Virus record (IMG/VR): IMGVR_UViG_3300027754_000102
Span: 1-59,584 of that record
Length of the DNA: 59,584 bases
Origin: a virus
Strand: one strand, 5' to 3'
The notes under the pieces were generated by a model. That model had not been told where the DNA came from. It ran no database searches and saw only the letters and a list, made by a program, of their open reading frames with translations. Below, in pieces: positions 38,182 through 46,963 of this stretch (positions within the stretch are counted from its first letter, which is position 1; the number at the start of each line of letters is the position of its first letter). Both the position numbers and the translations under genes were made by a program.

Positions 38182-39812
38182 TGAGCACCCCAAGCTGGTG
38201 GCAGCGCATTTTTGGCAGCCAGACCGACACCCGTAGGCGGGTGCAACGCGTCCGCGAATCGACCAGGCTAACCGAGGCGAGCGAGCTTTTCGCCAGCATC
38301 CCAAACTATCCGTACCTCGACGGCCGGGACCTGTACAGCGAGATGGGCCCCTACGGGTTCATGGACGGCGGCCCCACGGCCAGCCTGACCCGCCGCGACA
38401 ACCGGATGACCGGCGAGATCCTGCCCGCCGCAATCACCTGGTGGCAGCTCAAGATCATCCGTGACCGGGCCCGCCAGATCGCTCGCGGCAACGAGTACAG
38501 CATCGCCGCCATCAACGCCTGCCGGTCGTACGTGGTCGGCACCGGGTTCAAATATTCAGTCGTGGCCAAGAAGCGCCACCAGGTGGCCGAGGACTTACTC
38601 GACCGGGCGCAGGACGTCCTTGACCTCTGGGCCGAGCACAACAACATGCCCGAGATCGAGGCCGAAATCGTCTACCGCATGCACGCCGAAGGCGAGGCGT
38701 TCATCCGCACCTTCCGTGGCGAGGACGGTATGCTGCGTCTGCGGTTCATTGAGCCCGAGCTGGTCCGCCCGCCCGCCGATGACACGACCCCGCAATCGTC
38801 ATTTGGTATACAGTGCAGCGACGAGGACATTCACGAGCGCACCGGCTACTGGGTGGTGGAACGCCCCTGGATCGACCCGACGCCCACCCTAGTGCCCGCT
38901 GACGAAATCCTGCACCTTCGTAACAACGTCGAGAGCAATTCCAAGCGGGGCCTGCCGACTATTTGGGCCGTCGAGAGCAACCTGCGGGCCGCCGAAGACA
39001 TCCTGCAGTCCATGGTCAGTTTGGCCAAGGCCCGGGCCAAGGTTGCAATCATCCGCCGCGTATCCGACACCCCGCCAGAAGCTATCCAGGAATTGACCCG
39101 CACGTCCACCGACTACGCCGTCACCGACCCGACCACCAGCCAGACGACGAACATCAGCCGCCTGGGCTACGGCACCATTTTGACCGCATCGGACAACGTC
39201 AGCTACGAGTTTCCCGGAGCCAACCTGGGCAGCTCCGACATGGTGGAAACTCTACGGGCCAACCTACGGGCCATCGCCGCCCGCTTCGGACTGTCCGAGG
39301 CCATGCTGTCGGCAGACCCGAGCAGCGCCAACTATGCCAGCGCCCTGGTCGCAGAGGCGCCAGCGACCAAGCAGCTCGAACACTTTCAGCATTTGCTGTC
39401 TGGTGCCCTCGGTACCCGCCGCACCAAACCCAGCCGGTCGTTGGCGTGGCAACAGCTCAGCTTGGCCGTTGACGTCGGCCTGTTGCCGCGTGAGGTCCTG
39501 AAACAGATCGACGTGCAATGCGACGTGCCCACGGTGGCAAGCCGCGACAAGGCGGCCGAGGCCAGCCAGCACCAAACCTACGTGCAGATGGGCGTGATGA
39601 GCAAAGCCCAAGTCAGGGCCGCCATCGGCCTGGACGAATCCGCGACCAACGAACAGATCGAGCGGGAGCGGCAACACGACGCCGAGACCGCCGCCAAATA
39701 CGGGCCAGCCAATCCGCCCCAACCGGGGCAGGCCGACCCGGGGCAACCGGAACCGCCGAATGGCGCCCCACCTAGTGGCATCCCGACGCCGCCGCAACCA
39801 GATCGGCCCTAA
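38181..39812 (+). CDS. Portal protein, lambda gpB type (module B)
   Basis: This 543-aa protein matches the lambda-portal family (PF05136): ITWWQLKIIRDRARQIARGN and EYSIAAINACRSYVVGTGFK in the first 120 residues, EAFIRTFRGEDGMLRLRFIE, and NNVESNSKRGLPTIWAVESN with ILQSMVSLAKARAKVA in the centre. The C-terminal 50 residues are Pro/Gln-rich. It belongs to a different family from the module A portal. Confidence 0.95.
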   Translation: MSTPSWWQRIFGSQTDTRRRVQRVRESTRLTEASELFASIPNYPYLDGRDLYSEMGPYGFMDGGPTASLTRRDNRMTGEILPAAITWWQLKIIRDRARQIARGNEYSIAAINACRSYVVGTGFKYSVVAKKRHQVAEDLLDRAQDVLDLWAEHNNMPEIEAEIVYRMHAEGEAFIRTFRGEDGMLRLRFIEPELVRPPADDTTPQSSFGIQCSDEDIHERTGYWVVERPWIDPTPTLVPADEILHLRNNVESNSKRGLPTIWAVESNLRAAEDILQSMVSLAKARAKVAIIRRVSDTPPEAIQELTRTSTDYAVTDPTTSQTTNISRLGYGTILTASDNVSYEFPGANLGSSDMVETLRANLRAIAARFGLSEAMLSADPSSANYASALVAEAPATKQLEHFQHLLSGALGTRRTKPSRSLAWQQLSLAVDVGLLPREVLKQIDVQCDVPTVASRDKAAEASQHQTYVQMGVMSKAQVRAAIGLDESATNEQIERERQHDAETAAKYGPANPPQPGQADPGQPEPPNGAPPSGIPTPPQPDRP

Positions 39813-39825
39813 ACGGGTCGCGTCT

Positions 39826-40335
39826 GTGACAGATGAACAGATCCTGGCCCACCGCCCGCTGATCAGGCGGATGGCGCATTACTACCGCAAAAAAGCACCT
39901 TATCGCATCGACCTAGACGACCTGATTCAGGTCGGGTGGTGCGGTTTTTTGGCGGGCATGCAACGGTACGACCCGACCCGCGGCGTCACCCTGGGAGCGT
40001 TTTGTACCCTGTGGGTGCGGGGTGCCCTGCACAGGTCCATTTTCAAGCAGCGCAGCCTGTGGGAGGCGACAGTCAGCCACCTGAAACTAGCCAGGCATTC
40101 CAACAGCGACGAGGTCGACAACGACCCCGCCGCCGCGCCCGAGTCGGACAGCCTACGCCTGGTGGTCGACGACCTGCTGGGCATGCTGCCCGACCGCGAG
40201 CAGATGATCGTCGCCGCCATCCACCGAGACGGCCAGCAGCCCGGGAAGGTGGCCCGCGACTGGGGCATGCTGCTGGCCGACGTGATCAGAATTAGCGACG
40301 AGTCACTGGCGTGGCTGCGCATCGTCGGTGAGTGA
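39826..40335 (+). CDS. Sigma-70-like factor in the late operon
   Basis: With GTG 39826 as start the product is 169 aa (ATG 39760, inside the portal gene, is also open). The N-terminal part is region 2-like: LIRRMAHYYRKKAPYRIDLD, DLIQVGWCGFLAGMQRYDPT, RGVTLGAFCTLWVRGALHRS. The C-terminal part has LLGMLPDREQMIVAAI and a degenerate HTH. It may steer host RNA polymerase to capsid and tail genes. It ends next to a convergent minus-strand gene with no gap. Confidence 0.7.
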   Translation: MTDEQILAHRPLIRRMAHYYRKKAPYRIDLDDLIQVGWCGFLAGMQRYDPTRGVTLGAFCTLWVRGALHRSIFKQRSLWEATVSHLKLARHSNSDEVDNDPAAAPESDSLRLVVDDLLGMLPDREQMIVAAIHRDGQQPGKVARDWGMLLADVIRISDESLAWLRIVGE

Positions 40336-40515
40336 TCACCCGGCGGCCGGCCGGCCTGGCCTGCGGTCACTGACCAACGCCAAATCCTTTGGGTCGATGA
40401 CGTGGGCCCGGCCAATCCGTTGGCTAGGCAGTTTGCCGGCCTTGATCAACGCAACAACCCGGCGGGCAGATATGCCCAACCGGGTAGCGGCTTCACTGGT
40501 GCTAATTAGGTTCAA
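40336..40515 (-). CDS. Small excisionase-like HTH protein
   Basis: A 59-aa minus-strand gene: LISTSEAATRLGISARRVVA, LIKAGKLPSQRIGRAHVIDP, KDLALV, the classic short excisionase/MerR-like HTH with recognition wing. The TTG start overlaps the stop of the upstream minus-strand gene (TTGA). It is probably the autoregulator of this two-gene insert. It is too short for many gene callers. Confidence 0.75.
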   Translation of the reverse strand: MNLISTSEAATRLGISARRVVALIKAGKLPSQRIGRAHVIDPKDLALVSDRRPGRPAAG

Positions 40516-40718
40516 GCGGTCACCAGTGCGTAGGTAACCAGGCTAGGGTCCTCGTCGCACGCGTCTATGGCGTGGCTGAGTGTGACATCATCCACGCCGT
40601 CACCGTCTACCTCGTTATTTGCGATGCACAGCCCACGGACAGGCTCGTCCATGCTAGGTCGCAGTGTATTGCGGACGTACTCAATAGCGGCTTTACCGGT
40701 CAGTTTTGTGGCGTTCAT
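40512..40718 (-). CDS. Hypothetical protein of the minus-strand insert
   Basis: A 68-aa protein (N-terminus MNATKLTGKAAIEYVRNTLR) with an acidic middle (VDGDGVDDVTLSHAIDACDE). It has its own promoter-like region and AGGAAAAAGACC ahead of ATG. It stands first in a two-gene unit against the late operon direction. No family recognised. Confidence 0.6.
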   Translation of the reverse strand: MNATKLTGKAAIEYVRNTLRPSMDEPVRGLCIANNEVDGDGVDDVTLSHAIDACDEDPSLVTYALVTA

Positions 40719-40740
40719 GGTCTTTTTCCTAAATCTTGGT

Positions 40741-40798
40741 GTGCGTCAGTTTTCTTACCTGACACACTCATACTATACCGCTATCGGAATAGAATCAA
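40741..40798 (-). promoter_or_regulatory. Minus-strand promoter with an inverted repeat
   Basis: Reading leftward, TTGATT (40798-40793), 17 bp, TAGTAT (40775-40770), overlapping TATAGT (40777-40772), form a promoter for the two minus-strand genes. Directly downstream lies an inverted repeat GTGCGTCAG / CTGACACAC (40741-40767, one mismatch), a likely operator at the transcription start. Confidence 0.6.
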
Positions 40799-40841
40799 GC
40801 CCTTCTCCACATTTTTTTTTTGCCCATGTCATTTACTGACT

Positions 40842-42068
40842 ATGAGCCTCGAAACCGTGAACCTCCGCGAAGACACCTTCACCCCGCTGGCAGCCAAAGC
40901 CAGCGCCGCGGGCCCGGTTGTCAAGAACGTCAAGGTCCTCGGCATGAAGAGCCGCAACGGGCGCGAGTACCCGCTGGCCGTGATGCAACGGGCCTGCGGT
41001 CTGTACGAAGGTAAACCGGTCAACCTGGACCATCCAAAGCCGCATCAGGAAATGCGCGAGTTCACCGAACGATTCGGGCGCCTGAAAAACGTGCGCATGG
41101 GCAACGACGGCCTGTACGCCGATATGAGTTACAACCCCGCCCACCCATTGGCCAAAGCATTCGACTGGTGGGTGCGAAACGACCCAAACGCCGTCGGCCT
41201 CAGCCACAACGCCACCGCCCGCATCCAGCGCAACCGCGAGGGCAAGGACGAGGTCACCGAAATCATCGAGGTCGAATCGGTCGACCTCGTGGCCGACCCG
41301 GCAACCACCAAAGGCCTGCTGGAAAGTCTTCAGAACGTAACCGAGAGGAATTGCGACATGTACGAGAATGAAAAAGGCAACAAGAAGGTCGACGGCAAGA
41401 TGGTCCTTGAAGAAGGACCCGACGGCATGGCCGACATGCTGGGCGACGGTGGCGACGGTGGCGACAAGGCCAGCGCCCCCGCGGGTGACGACTGGTCACA
41501 ACACCTGGGCAAGATGATCCTCGGCATCCTGGGCGACAAGTCAATGGACCACGGCGCCAAGAAAAACAAAATTATGCAGGCCTTGAAGCTGGTCGAGGAC
41601 GAGCCCACCGAGGAGTCCACGCCCGAGGCCGACGGCGACTACGACAGCGACGACGAAAGTGCTATGGGCGACAATATGGGTGCAGCCGATGAGCCCGAGG
41701 AAGATGGCGAGGAAGCCCCCGCGGACGATGACCAGGCAATGGCCAAGAAGGCCGAGGAAGCGCTGAGGCGCACCGGCGACAAGCACTACCTCGCCCTGCT
41801 CCGCCAGCTCGACACCTACCGCGTCGCAGAAGGCCGCCGCAAGACGTTCGCCGAAGCCAAATCGTCCTGCGAGAAGGCCGGCCTGCCCACCTACGCCGTC
41901 ACCGAGACCTTCCTTAGCACTCTGGCCCACGCCCCCCGCGGTGAATGGGAGCGAGTGCTCGAAGACCGGCGCCGCGTTTCAACGAAGTTTTCCAAACCCA
42001 AGAGCGCCCCGGCCAACGTGGCCGACGGTCTCGATGCCCTGCGTAAAGCCCTGCGAGAGGAGATTTAA
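40842..42068 (+). CDS. Prohead protease with scaffold domain (module B)
   Basis: This 408-aa protein begins at ATG 40842. The protease part (residues ~1-170) has KVLGMKSRNGREYPL, VNLDHPKPHQEM (His candidate), NAVGLSHNATARI (Ser candidate) and ESVDLVADPATTKGL. Then follows an acidic scaffold-like region rich in Gly, Asp and Glu (DMLGDGGDGGDKA; ADEPEEDGEEAPADDDQAM) and a helical C-terminus. An internal start at 41358 may make the scaffold alone. Confidence 0.8.
   Translation: MSLETVNLREDTFTPLAAKASAAGPVVKNVKVLGMKSRNGREYPLAVMQRACGLYEGKPVNLDHPKPHQEMREFTERFGRLKNVRMGNDGLYADMSYNPAHPLAKAFDWWVRNDPNAVGLSHNATARIQRNREGKDEVTEIIEVESVDLVADPATTKGLLESLQNVTERNCDMYENEKGNKKVDGKMVLEEGPDGMADMLGDGGDGGDKASAPAGDDWSQHLGKMILGILGDKSMDHGAKKNKIMQALKLVEDEPTEESTPEADGDYDSDDESAMGDNMGAADEPEEDGEEAPADDDQAMAKKAEEALRRTGDKHYLALLRQLDTYRVAEGRRKTFAEAKSSCEKAGLPTYAVTETFLSTLAHAPRGEWERVLEDRRRVSTKFSKPKSAPANVADGLDALRKALREEI
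41358..42068 (+). CDS. Nested scaffold protein (internal in-frame start)
   Basis: ATG 41358 lies in the same frame as the protease, seven to eight bases after GAGAGGAA, a strong ribosome site in the middle of a gene. It would yield a 236-aa acidic, helical protein equal to the scaffold domain, as lambda Nu3 is nested in gene C. The protease part ends shortly before this point, which supports the reading. Confidence 0.55.
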   Translation: MYENEKGNKKVDGKMVLEEGPDGMADMLGDGGDGGDKASAPAGDDWSQHLGKMILGILGDKSMDHGAKKNKIMQALKLVEDEPTEESTPEADGDYDSDDESAMGDNMGAADEPEEDGEEAPADDDQAMAKKAEEALRRTGDKHYLALLRQLDTYRVAEGRRKTFAEAKSSCEKAGLPTYAVTETFLSTLAHAPRGEWERVLEDRRRVSTKFSKPKSAPANVADGLDALRKALREEI

Positions 42069-42070
42069 CC

Positions 42071-42550
42071 ATGCCCGCCCAGTATCTGTACGGTGAAACA
42101 AACCCCATCGACTGCCCGATTGCGACAGGTCAAGCCGTCGACATCGGCGACCTAGTCGGCATCAGCTCAGGCACTCTGGTCCGCGCCAGCGACACGACTT
42201 GGGACACAAACCTAGCGACCACTCAAGTGGCGTTCCGTGCGCTGTTCCTAGGTGTATCTGGCCAATTTAAAGACAGTTCCACGGCGCAAATTCGCGGCAA
42301 CTCGATTGCCAACCGCTGCCGCGTCGACAGCGACGGGTTTTATCAGTTTGCCACCGCCAGCGCCAGCTACAACATCGGCGACTTGGTCGGCCCCGCAAAG
42401 GCCTCCGGCAACGCCCTACTGAACGACACCGTCGCCTCGGTGGCCGCCCTCGACAAGGCCATTGGCTACGTCGTTGAAAAAACCACCAGCGCGACCACCG
42501 TTAAGGTCCGTCTGCTATCCGTAAAAGCCCCTAACGCCGCAAGCGCCTAA
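42071..42550 (+). CDS. Head decoration-like protein (module B)
   Basis: This 159-aa beta-rich protein lies between protease/scaffold and capsid, the position of decoration proteins. Segments CPIATGQAVDIGDLVGISSG and YNIGDLVGPAKASGNALLND resemble DUF2190-like decoration proteins ('G..i..GdlV....g......t'). Ribosome site GAGAGGAGATTTAACC. Confidence 0.6.
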   Translation: MPAQYLYGETNPIDCPIATGQAVDIGDLVGISSGTLVRASDTTWDTNLATTQVAFRALFLGVSGQFKDSSTAQIRGNSIANRCRVDSDGFYQFATASASYNIGDLVGPAKASGNALLNDTVASVAALDKAIGYVVEKTTSATTVKVRLLSVKAPNAASA

Positions 42551-42574
42551 CCCAATACTGAGGAGACTGTGAAC

Positions 42575-43759
42575 ATGTCAGCGATCTACCGCAAGCTGCG
42601 CGAAAGCGCCAAGACGAACGGGGTGGCGACCACCTCCAGGGCCCTGATCGAAGAAGTGAACGGCGGCGCCGTCAACCCGGCCCGACTGTCGATTCGCCGG
42701 CTAGCCGAGGCCTTCATGGGCGAAGGCTGGGCCGAGCATCTTGACAGGTACAACCGCACAGGCCAAGTGCTTGAAAGCACCGAGGCTGTCGACCCATCGG
42801 CCTTCGCCGCAATTACCGGCCAGCTGCTGGTGAACGAGGTCCGCGAGAAGTACAAGCTGGCCTCCATGGTCGCCGATTCCCTCTGCACCACCATTGCCGT
42901 GACAAACGGCAACCTTGGGCCACAACGGGTGCCCTACCTGTCCGACGTGACCAACGACTCGGACATCGTCGAACCAGGCATGCCCTACTCGCAGACCCGG
43001 TTTTCTGGTCAGTACATTGACCACCCAGCCGTGGTCAAAAAGGGCAAAATCGTCGCGGTGACCGCCGAGGCGATCTACTCTGACCTGACCAGCCAGATCA
43101 TCGACTCGGCCCGCTCCGTCGGTACCCGCGTCGCTCTGGGCCGCGAGGAGGACATCCTCAAGGTCGTGTTGGGTATCAACAACCCACACAGCTGGAACGG
43201 CACCAGCTACAGTACCTACCTGTCTAGCGGCTCAAACTGGATCAACACCGTGACCGGTTTTAGCCTGACGGACTGGACAGGGCTAAACACCCTGGAGCAA
43301 TTGTTTGTCAAGATGCGGGACCCGGTCACCGGGAAACCCATCCAGATTGAGCCCAAACAGGTCTTCGTGATGCCCGCGCAGAAATACAACCTGCGCAGAA
43401 TCATCAACGCCACTGAGATCCAGAGCGGCAACTACGCCACTACTGGCAACCCATCTCGTACGACCGGCGCCAACCCGCTGGATCAAAACTACGAGATCCT
43501 AACCAGCGCCCACGGGTTCAACCTGCTGACCGACGCCGCCATCGGCAACGTCAGCGAGGCCAACGCCAACGCCCGGGTTTACCTTGGCGACTTTAAGCGT
43601 GCGTTTGTCTGGCGTGAGGCCAAGCCGTTGAGCGTGATCGAGGCGCCACCGCAGAACGCCGCGGAGTTTAACAACGACATCGTGCTGAGTGTGAAGGCGT
43701 CCCTGTGGGGCGTCGCCGGCGTGGCCGAGCCCCGCGCTGTCGCCCTCGGCAAGGAGTAA
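42575..43759 (+). CDS. Major capsid protein (module B)
   Basis: This 394-aa protein (GTG 42569 is also possible) starts with a helical arm and SRALIEEVNGGAVN, then FAAITGQLLVNEVREKYKLA, EPGMPYSQTRFSGQYIDHPA, RSVGTRVALGREEDILKVVL, QIEPKQVFVMPAQKYNLRRI and a final strand-rich part. Gene position and content fit an HK97-fold capsid of the Mu gpT-like kind, not closely related to the capsid of module A. Confidence 0.85.
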   Translation: MSAIYRKLRESAKTNGVATTSRALIEEVNGGAVNPARLSIRRLAEAFMGEGWAEHLDRYNRTGQVLESTEAVDPSAFAAITGQLLVNEVREKYKLASMVADSLCTTIAVTNGNLGPQRVPYLSDVTNDSDIVEPGMPYSQTRFSGQYIDHPAVVKKGKIVAVTAEAIYSDLTSQIIDSARSVGTRVALGREEDILKVVLGINNPHSWNGTSYSTYLSSGSNWINTVTGFSLTDWTGLNTLEQLFVKMRDPVTGKPIQIEPKQVFVMPAQKYNLRRIINATEIQSGNYATTGNPSRTTGANPLDQNYEILTSAHGFNLLTDAAIGNVSEANANARVYLGDFKRAFVWREAKPLSVIEAPPQNAAEFNNDIVLSVKASLWGVAGVAEPRAVALGKE

Positions 43760-43762
43760 TCC

Positions 43763-44008
43763 ATGGCCAAGAAGCGCCCGCAGGCAGAACCTGCAGCGCA
43801 GCCGGCCCAGGAACAGGTGCAGCAGCCGGCCCAACAGCCGGCTGTTGGCCCATCCGGCCCTGCTGTTTGCCGCTGGTCGGTCCAACTGCCCGGAGCGGCC
43901 GCACTGGCCGTCGAGGCAACCGACGCAGCCGCCGCCATTGCCCTGCACGACCAGGTCAACGGCGTGATCAGCACCACCCATGCGCACATCGTCACCCACC
44001 TGGAATAG
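43763..44008 (+). CDS. Small Gln/Pro/Ala-rich head-region protein
   Basis: This 81-aa protein has a low-complexity N-terminus (AEPAAQPAQEQVQQPAQQPA) and a compact C-terminal part (WSVQLPGAAALAVEATDAAA, then VISTTHAHIVTHLE). It follows the capsid by 3 bp. Function unknown. Confidence 0.5.
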   Translation: MAKKRPQAEPAAQPAQEQVQQPAQQPAVGPSGPAVCRWSVQLPGAAALAVEATDAAAAIALHDQVNGVISTTHAHIVTHLE

Positions 44009-44014
44009 TCACCC

Positions 44015-46963
44015 ATGGGCCGTATCCCTGATCACCTTGTCAGCCTCGCCGTCCGTGCCCTTGAAAACCGCTGGGTGACCATCGGCGCCAAGGTCGGAAA
44101 AAACACCAATGGCAAGAAAAAAGGCGGGACGCCGGTCGAACTGGACGGCGAGGGCAAGATCACCAAAGGCCCCGCGGCCCTGACCGGCAAGCGACCCAGC
44201 GAGCTGTCACAATCGCTTTTGTTCACCGGCCAAGATCACAAATCCCAACGCAAGCTATTTGCCGAACCAGGCGACCCACCGCCACCGCCACCCATCGAGG
44301 AGACGCCCAAGGCGCCACCGGCGGCGGCCAAAAAGGAGCCGAAACCACGGGCTAAAAAACCGCTGAGTATGTCATTGCTAGCGGTGATTCGGCGCGAGGG
44401 CGGGATCTCGTCAGGCGACTTTGAGCACACGGATTTTAAAGAGTTTGGCCTGCTGGGTGCCCTGAACAAAAAAGGCCTTAGCCTAGACGACATGGCGGCT
44501 ACCATGGTGCGCCAGGGCCATATCACCGTGCCCATGGGCAAATCTTCGCCCAGCGACCACTTGCTGCAGCTACTAAAGAAAAAAACCAACTCATTGTTGG
44601 CAGCCGACACCGCCGAGTATGATAAGGATTACACGGCCTACATGCAGGCCCGTGAGGAGGCCCAAGCCGATGGATACGAAGAAGGACAGCTTGAAGAGGT
44701 TCGAGGACGCGGCGAGGAAGCTGGCGGCAACGAAAGCAAGGATCGACTTTTTGAAGAAATCTTTGGCGGAGATGGAAGCGGAGGAAGAGAAGCGGGCCGG
44801 GACGAAGAGCCCGGGGACCTCGCCGGAGACGCCAGCGAGCCCGCAAGCGGACTAGACACCAGCTTCGACTTCGGGCCCGCTGCGGCGCCGAAGGTCGAGG
44901 AGAAACCAAAGGCAACCAAGCAGGACAAGCCAGCACCAGCAACCACGCCACCCCCCCCACCACCCGCCACCAACCTTTTCGGCCAACCCGAGCCCACCAA
45001 ACCCCAGCCCGCCACCACGCAGGGCCTGTTTGGCACGCAGGTGCCCGTCGAGGACCCGAAGCTCAAGCCGCGGGAGACGGTCGCCGACCAGGCAGAAAAA
45101 GGCCTCGACTGGCTGTATCAGAAGCAGGACCCGAAGACCGACGGCACTGGGGAAATGTTTGGTGGGCTGTTTTCGCCTGGGAGGACGTCGGGAGCGACAG
45201 AGCCGGAGGCAGGGCCAGTGGCGCCGCCTGCTGTTGAGCCATCGGCAACGGCAGCCAAGCCCAAGGTGACGCCACCAGCACCCAAAACCCCGTATGCACA
45301 GCGCCGCGGGTCAGTCAACTTCTCGCCGGTCACCGGGCCAACCGGGCATAAGCTGGTCGGCTACAACTGGGAACACGACAAGGTCGACATGGTGGACGAT
45401 CGGGGCGAGAACCGCACCCGCAAGGTTTCAGCGTGGGACCGGTCCACCCAAGCCGACGAAACCAACCGGCCAATCGTCCACAACTTTACCGTTGAAGCAC
45501 CAGACGGCACCACCAAGACGGTCAGTCTGGAGACCGCAGCCCGCATGCTGGGATTTGATTCAAGCGGTGATGAACCCAAGGCTAAATTTCAATCTGCAGT
45601 CAGTGCGGCCAAAACCCTAGCAAAAATGCAAATGGATCGGGCCGATTTAATGCAAAGGGCTGATCGGTGGCAGAAGGACAAAGCCGACGTCGACCGCCAA
45701 GTGGAGGCATTGCCCGACGACCAGATTGAGGAAGTGCCGGACACGATGGGCCGGCCAGATTACCGCGTGTTTCGGTGGAAGAACCAGCCCGAGATCAGCG
45801 TCCGCCGCAGGATGAACCAGCCCGAGGCCGATCGGGAAGAAGGCAAGCGCCAAGTCCGATGGGCACTAGCCGACAGCGAGATGGAGAAGCGCGGCCACAA
45901 GGAAAAGAATTTTAAACCGAACACGGTCAAGATCGACGGCGACATTAAAAAGGCTCAGGAGAAACTAGACAACCTGACTAAGCAGGCCTCCCAAACCAAG
46001 CCCGAAGCGGGCCCTGCAGCTCCGCCGCCCGTTGAGCCATCGCCGCCAGCAACCAATCCCAAGGCCACGTCCCTACCTGACCGAATCAAGAACCTAAATG
46101 TTTTGCTGAACAAGACACGCAGCAGCGCCAACGCCAAAGCGCTAAGGACTGCGATAGCCCAGCTAGAGCGGGAAGCTGGGCCGGCGGCGCCGCCTGCAGT
46201 TAGTGAACGTAAACCCGCAGAACCTGCCACAAAGCCGACGCACGAGATGACTAAGGCCGAATTCCAAAAGGCCTACATGGACAAGGCCAACGAATTGCTG
46301 ACTAAGGCCAAAGAGCGCAAGATTAAGGACGTCATGGGCGTCGCTGGCAAGGCAATTGCTGAGCTGGGCGGCGACCATTTTGAGCAGATTAAAAAGGCCC
46401 GGGCAGCCGGCAAGGCCATTCCACAGGAGGTGCTGGCCGACTATCCGTATCTCAAAGAGCCGCACGAGATGAGCCAGCAGGAATGGGCCGCAAAATGGCT
46501 GGCTAGCAGCCCCGGGCGAGCCCCACGCGACATCGACATGGACCTAGTTAAACTGCTGCGCAAGGCCGACGTTAAGCGGGCTATTGACGCAGGCAAGCAG
46601 GTGCCGGCTAGCGTGTTAAAAGATTACCCTGAGCTAAAGCCAGGGACCGAAAACTATGAACCTCTAGACGACCGCGAAGACCCAAGCAAATCCTCGTTTT
46701 GGCTGAATCAAAAAACTCAACTAGAAAAAACCAAGCCAAGGCCTTTAAACAAACTTTACGGACCAAGCCCAACCCCAGAGCAGGTGGCCTACCACCAAGA
46801 ACTAATGAAGACTTGGAACAGTAAAAACCGCAACGCAGAGAAAAAAAGAAAAGAGTTGCGAGAAATAGAAGATGCGGCCTACAGGAAAAAAATGACCACC
46901 GAATCCCGCACCCTGTCCACCATTCGCCAGCAGCTCCGGGAGGCCTTCCGCCAATGTCCCTAG
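44015..46963 (+). CDS. Large multi-domain polyvalent-like protein
   Basis: This 982-aa protein is a chain of small domains joined by Pro/Ala linkers; the linker type EAGPVAPPAVEPS recurs three times. Two segments, IPQEVLADYPYLK and VPASVLKDYPELK near residues 815 and 885, carry the 'P..VL.dYP.L' motif common in large polyvalent phage proteins thought to be injected with DNA. The N-terminal 200 residues are basic. No catalytic domain could be named. Module A has no counterpart. Likely an internal or ejected virion protein. Confidence 0.55.
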   Translation: MGRIPDHLVSLAVRALENRWVTIGAKVGKNTNGKKKGGTPVELDGEGKITKGPAALTGKRPSELSQSLLFTGQDHKSQRKLFAEPGDPPPPPPIEETPKAPPAAAKKEPKPRAKKPLSMSLLAVIRREGGISSGDFEHTDFKEFGLLGALNKKGLSLDDMAATMVRQGHITVPMGKSSPSDHLLQLLKKKTNSLLAADTAEYDKDYTAYMQAREEAQADGYEEGQLEEVRGRGEEAGGNESKDRLFEEIFGGDGSGGREAGRDEEPGDLAGDASEPASGLDTSFDFGPAAAPKVEEKPKATKQDKPAPATTPPPPPPATNLFGQPEPTKPQPATTQGLFGTQVPVEDPKLKPRETVADQAEKGLDWLYQKQDPKTDGTGEMFGGLFSPGRTSGATEPEAGPVAPPAVEPSATAAKPKVTPPAPKTPYAQRRGSVNFSPVTGPTGHKLVGYNWEHDKVDMVDDRGENRTRKVSAWDRSTQADETNRPIVHNFTVEAPDGTTKTVSLETAARMLGFDSSGDEPKAKFQSAVSAAKTLAKMQMDRADLMQRADRWQKDKADVDRQVEALPDDQIEEVPDTMGRPDYRVFRWKNQPEISVRRRMNQPEADREEGKRQVRWALADSEMEKRGHKEKNFKPNTVKIDGDIKKAQEKLDNLTKQASQTKPEAGPAAPPPVEPSPPATNPKATSLPDRIKNLNVLLNKTRSSANAKALRTAIAQLEREAGPAAPPAVSERKPAEPATKPTHEMTKAEFQKAYMDKANELLTKAKERKIKDVMGVAGKAIAELGGDHFEQIKKARAAGKAIPQEVLADYPYLKEPHEMSQQEWAAKWLASSPGRAPRDIDMDLVKLLRKADVKRAIDAGKQVPASVLKDYPELKPGTENYEPLDDREDPSKSSFWLNQKTQLEKTKPRPLNKLYGPSPTPEQVAYHQELMKTWNSKNRNAEKKRKELREIEDAAYRKKMTTESRTLSTIRQQLREAFRQCP

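Noticed and set aside
40572-40841. N-terminal extension of the module B protease to 40572
   Set aside because: The extension overlaps the minus-strand insert and its promoter region; the family-like N-terminus and the GTCATTTAC element place the start at 40842.
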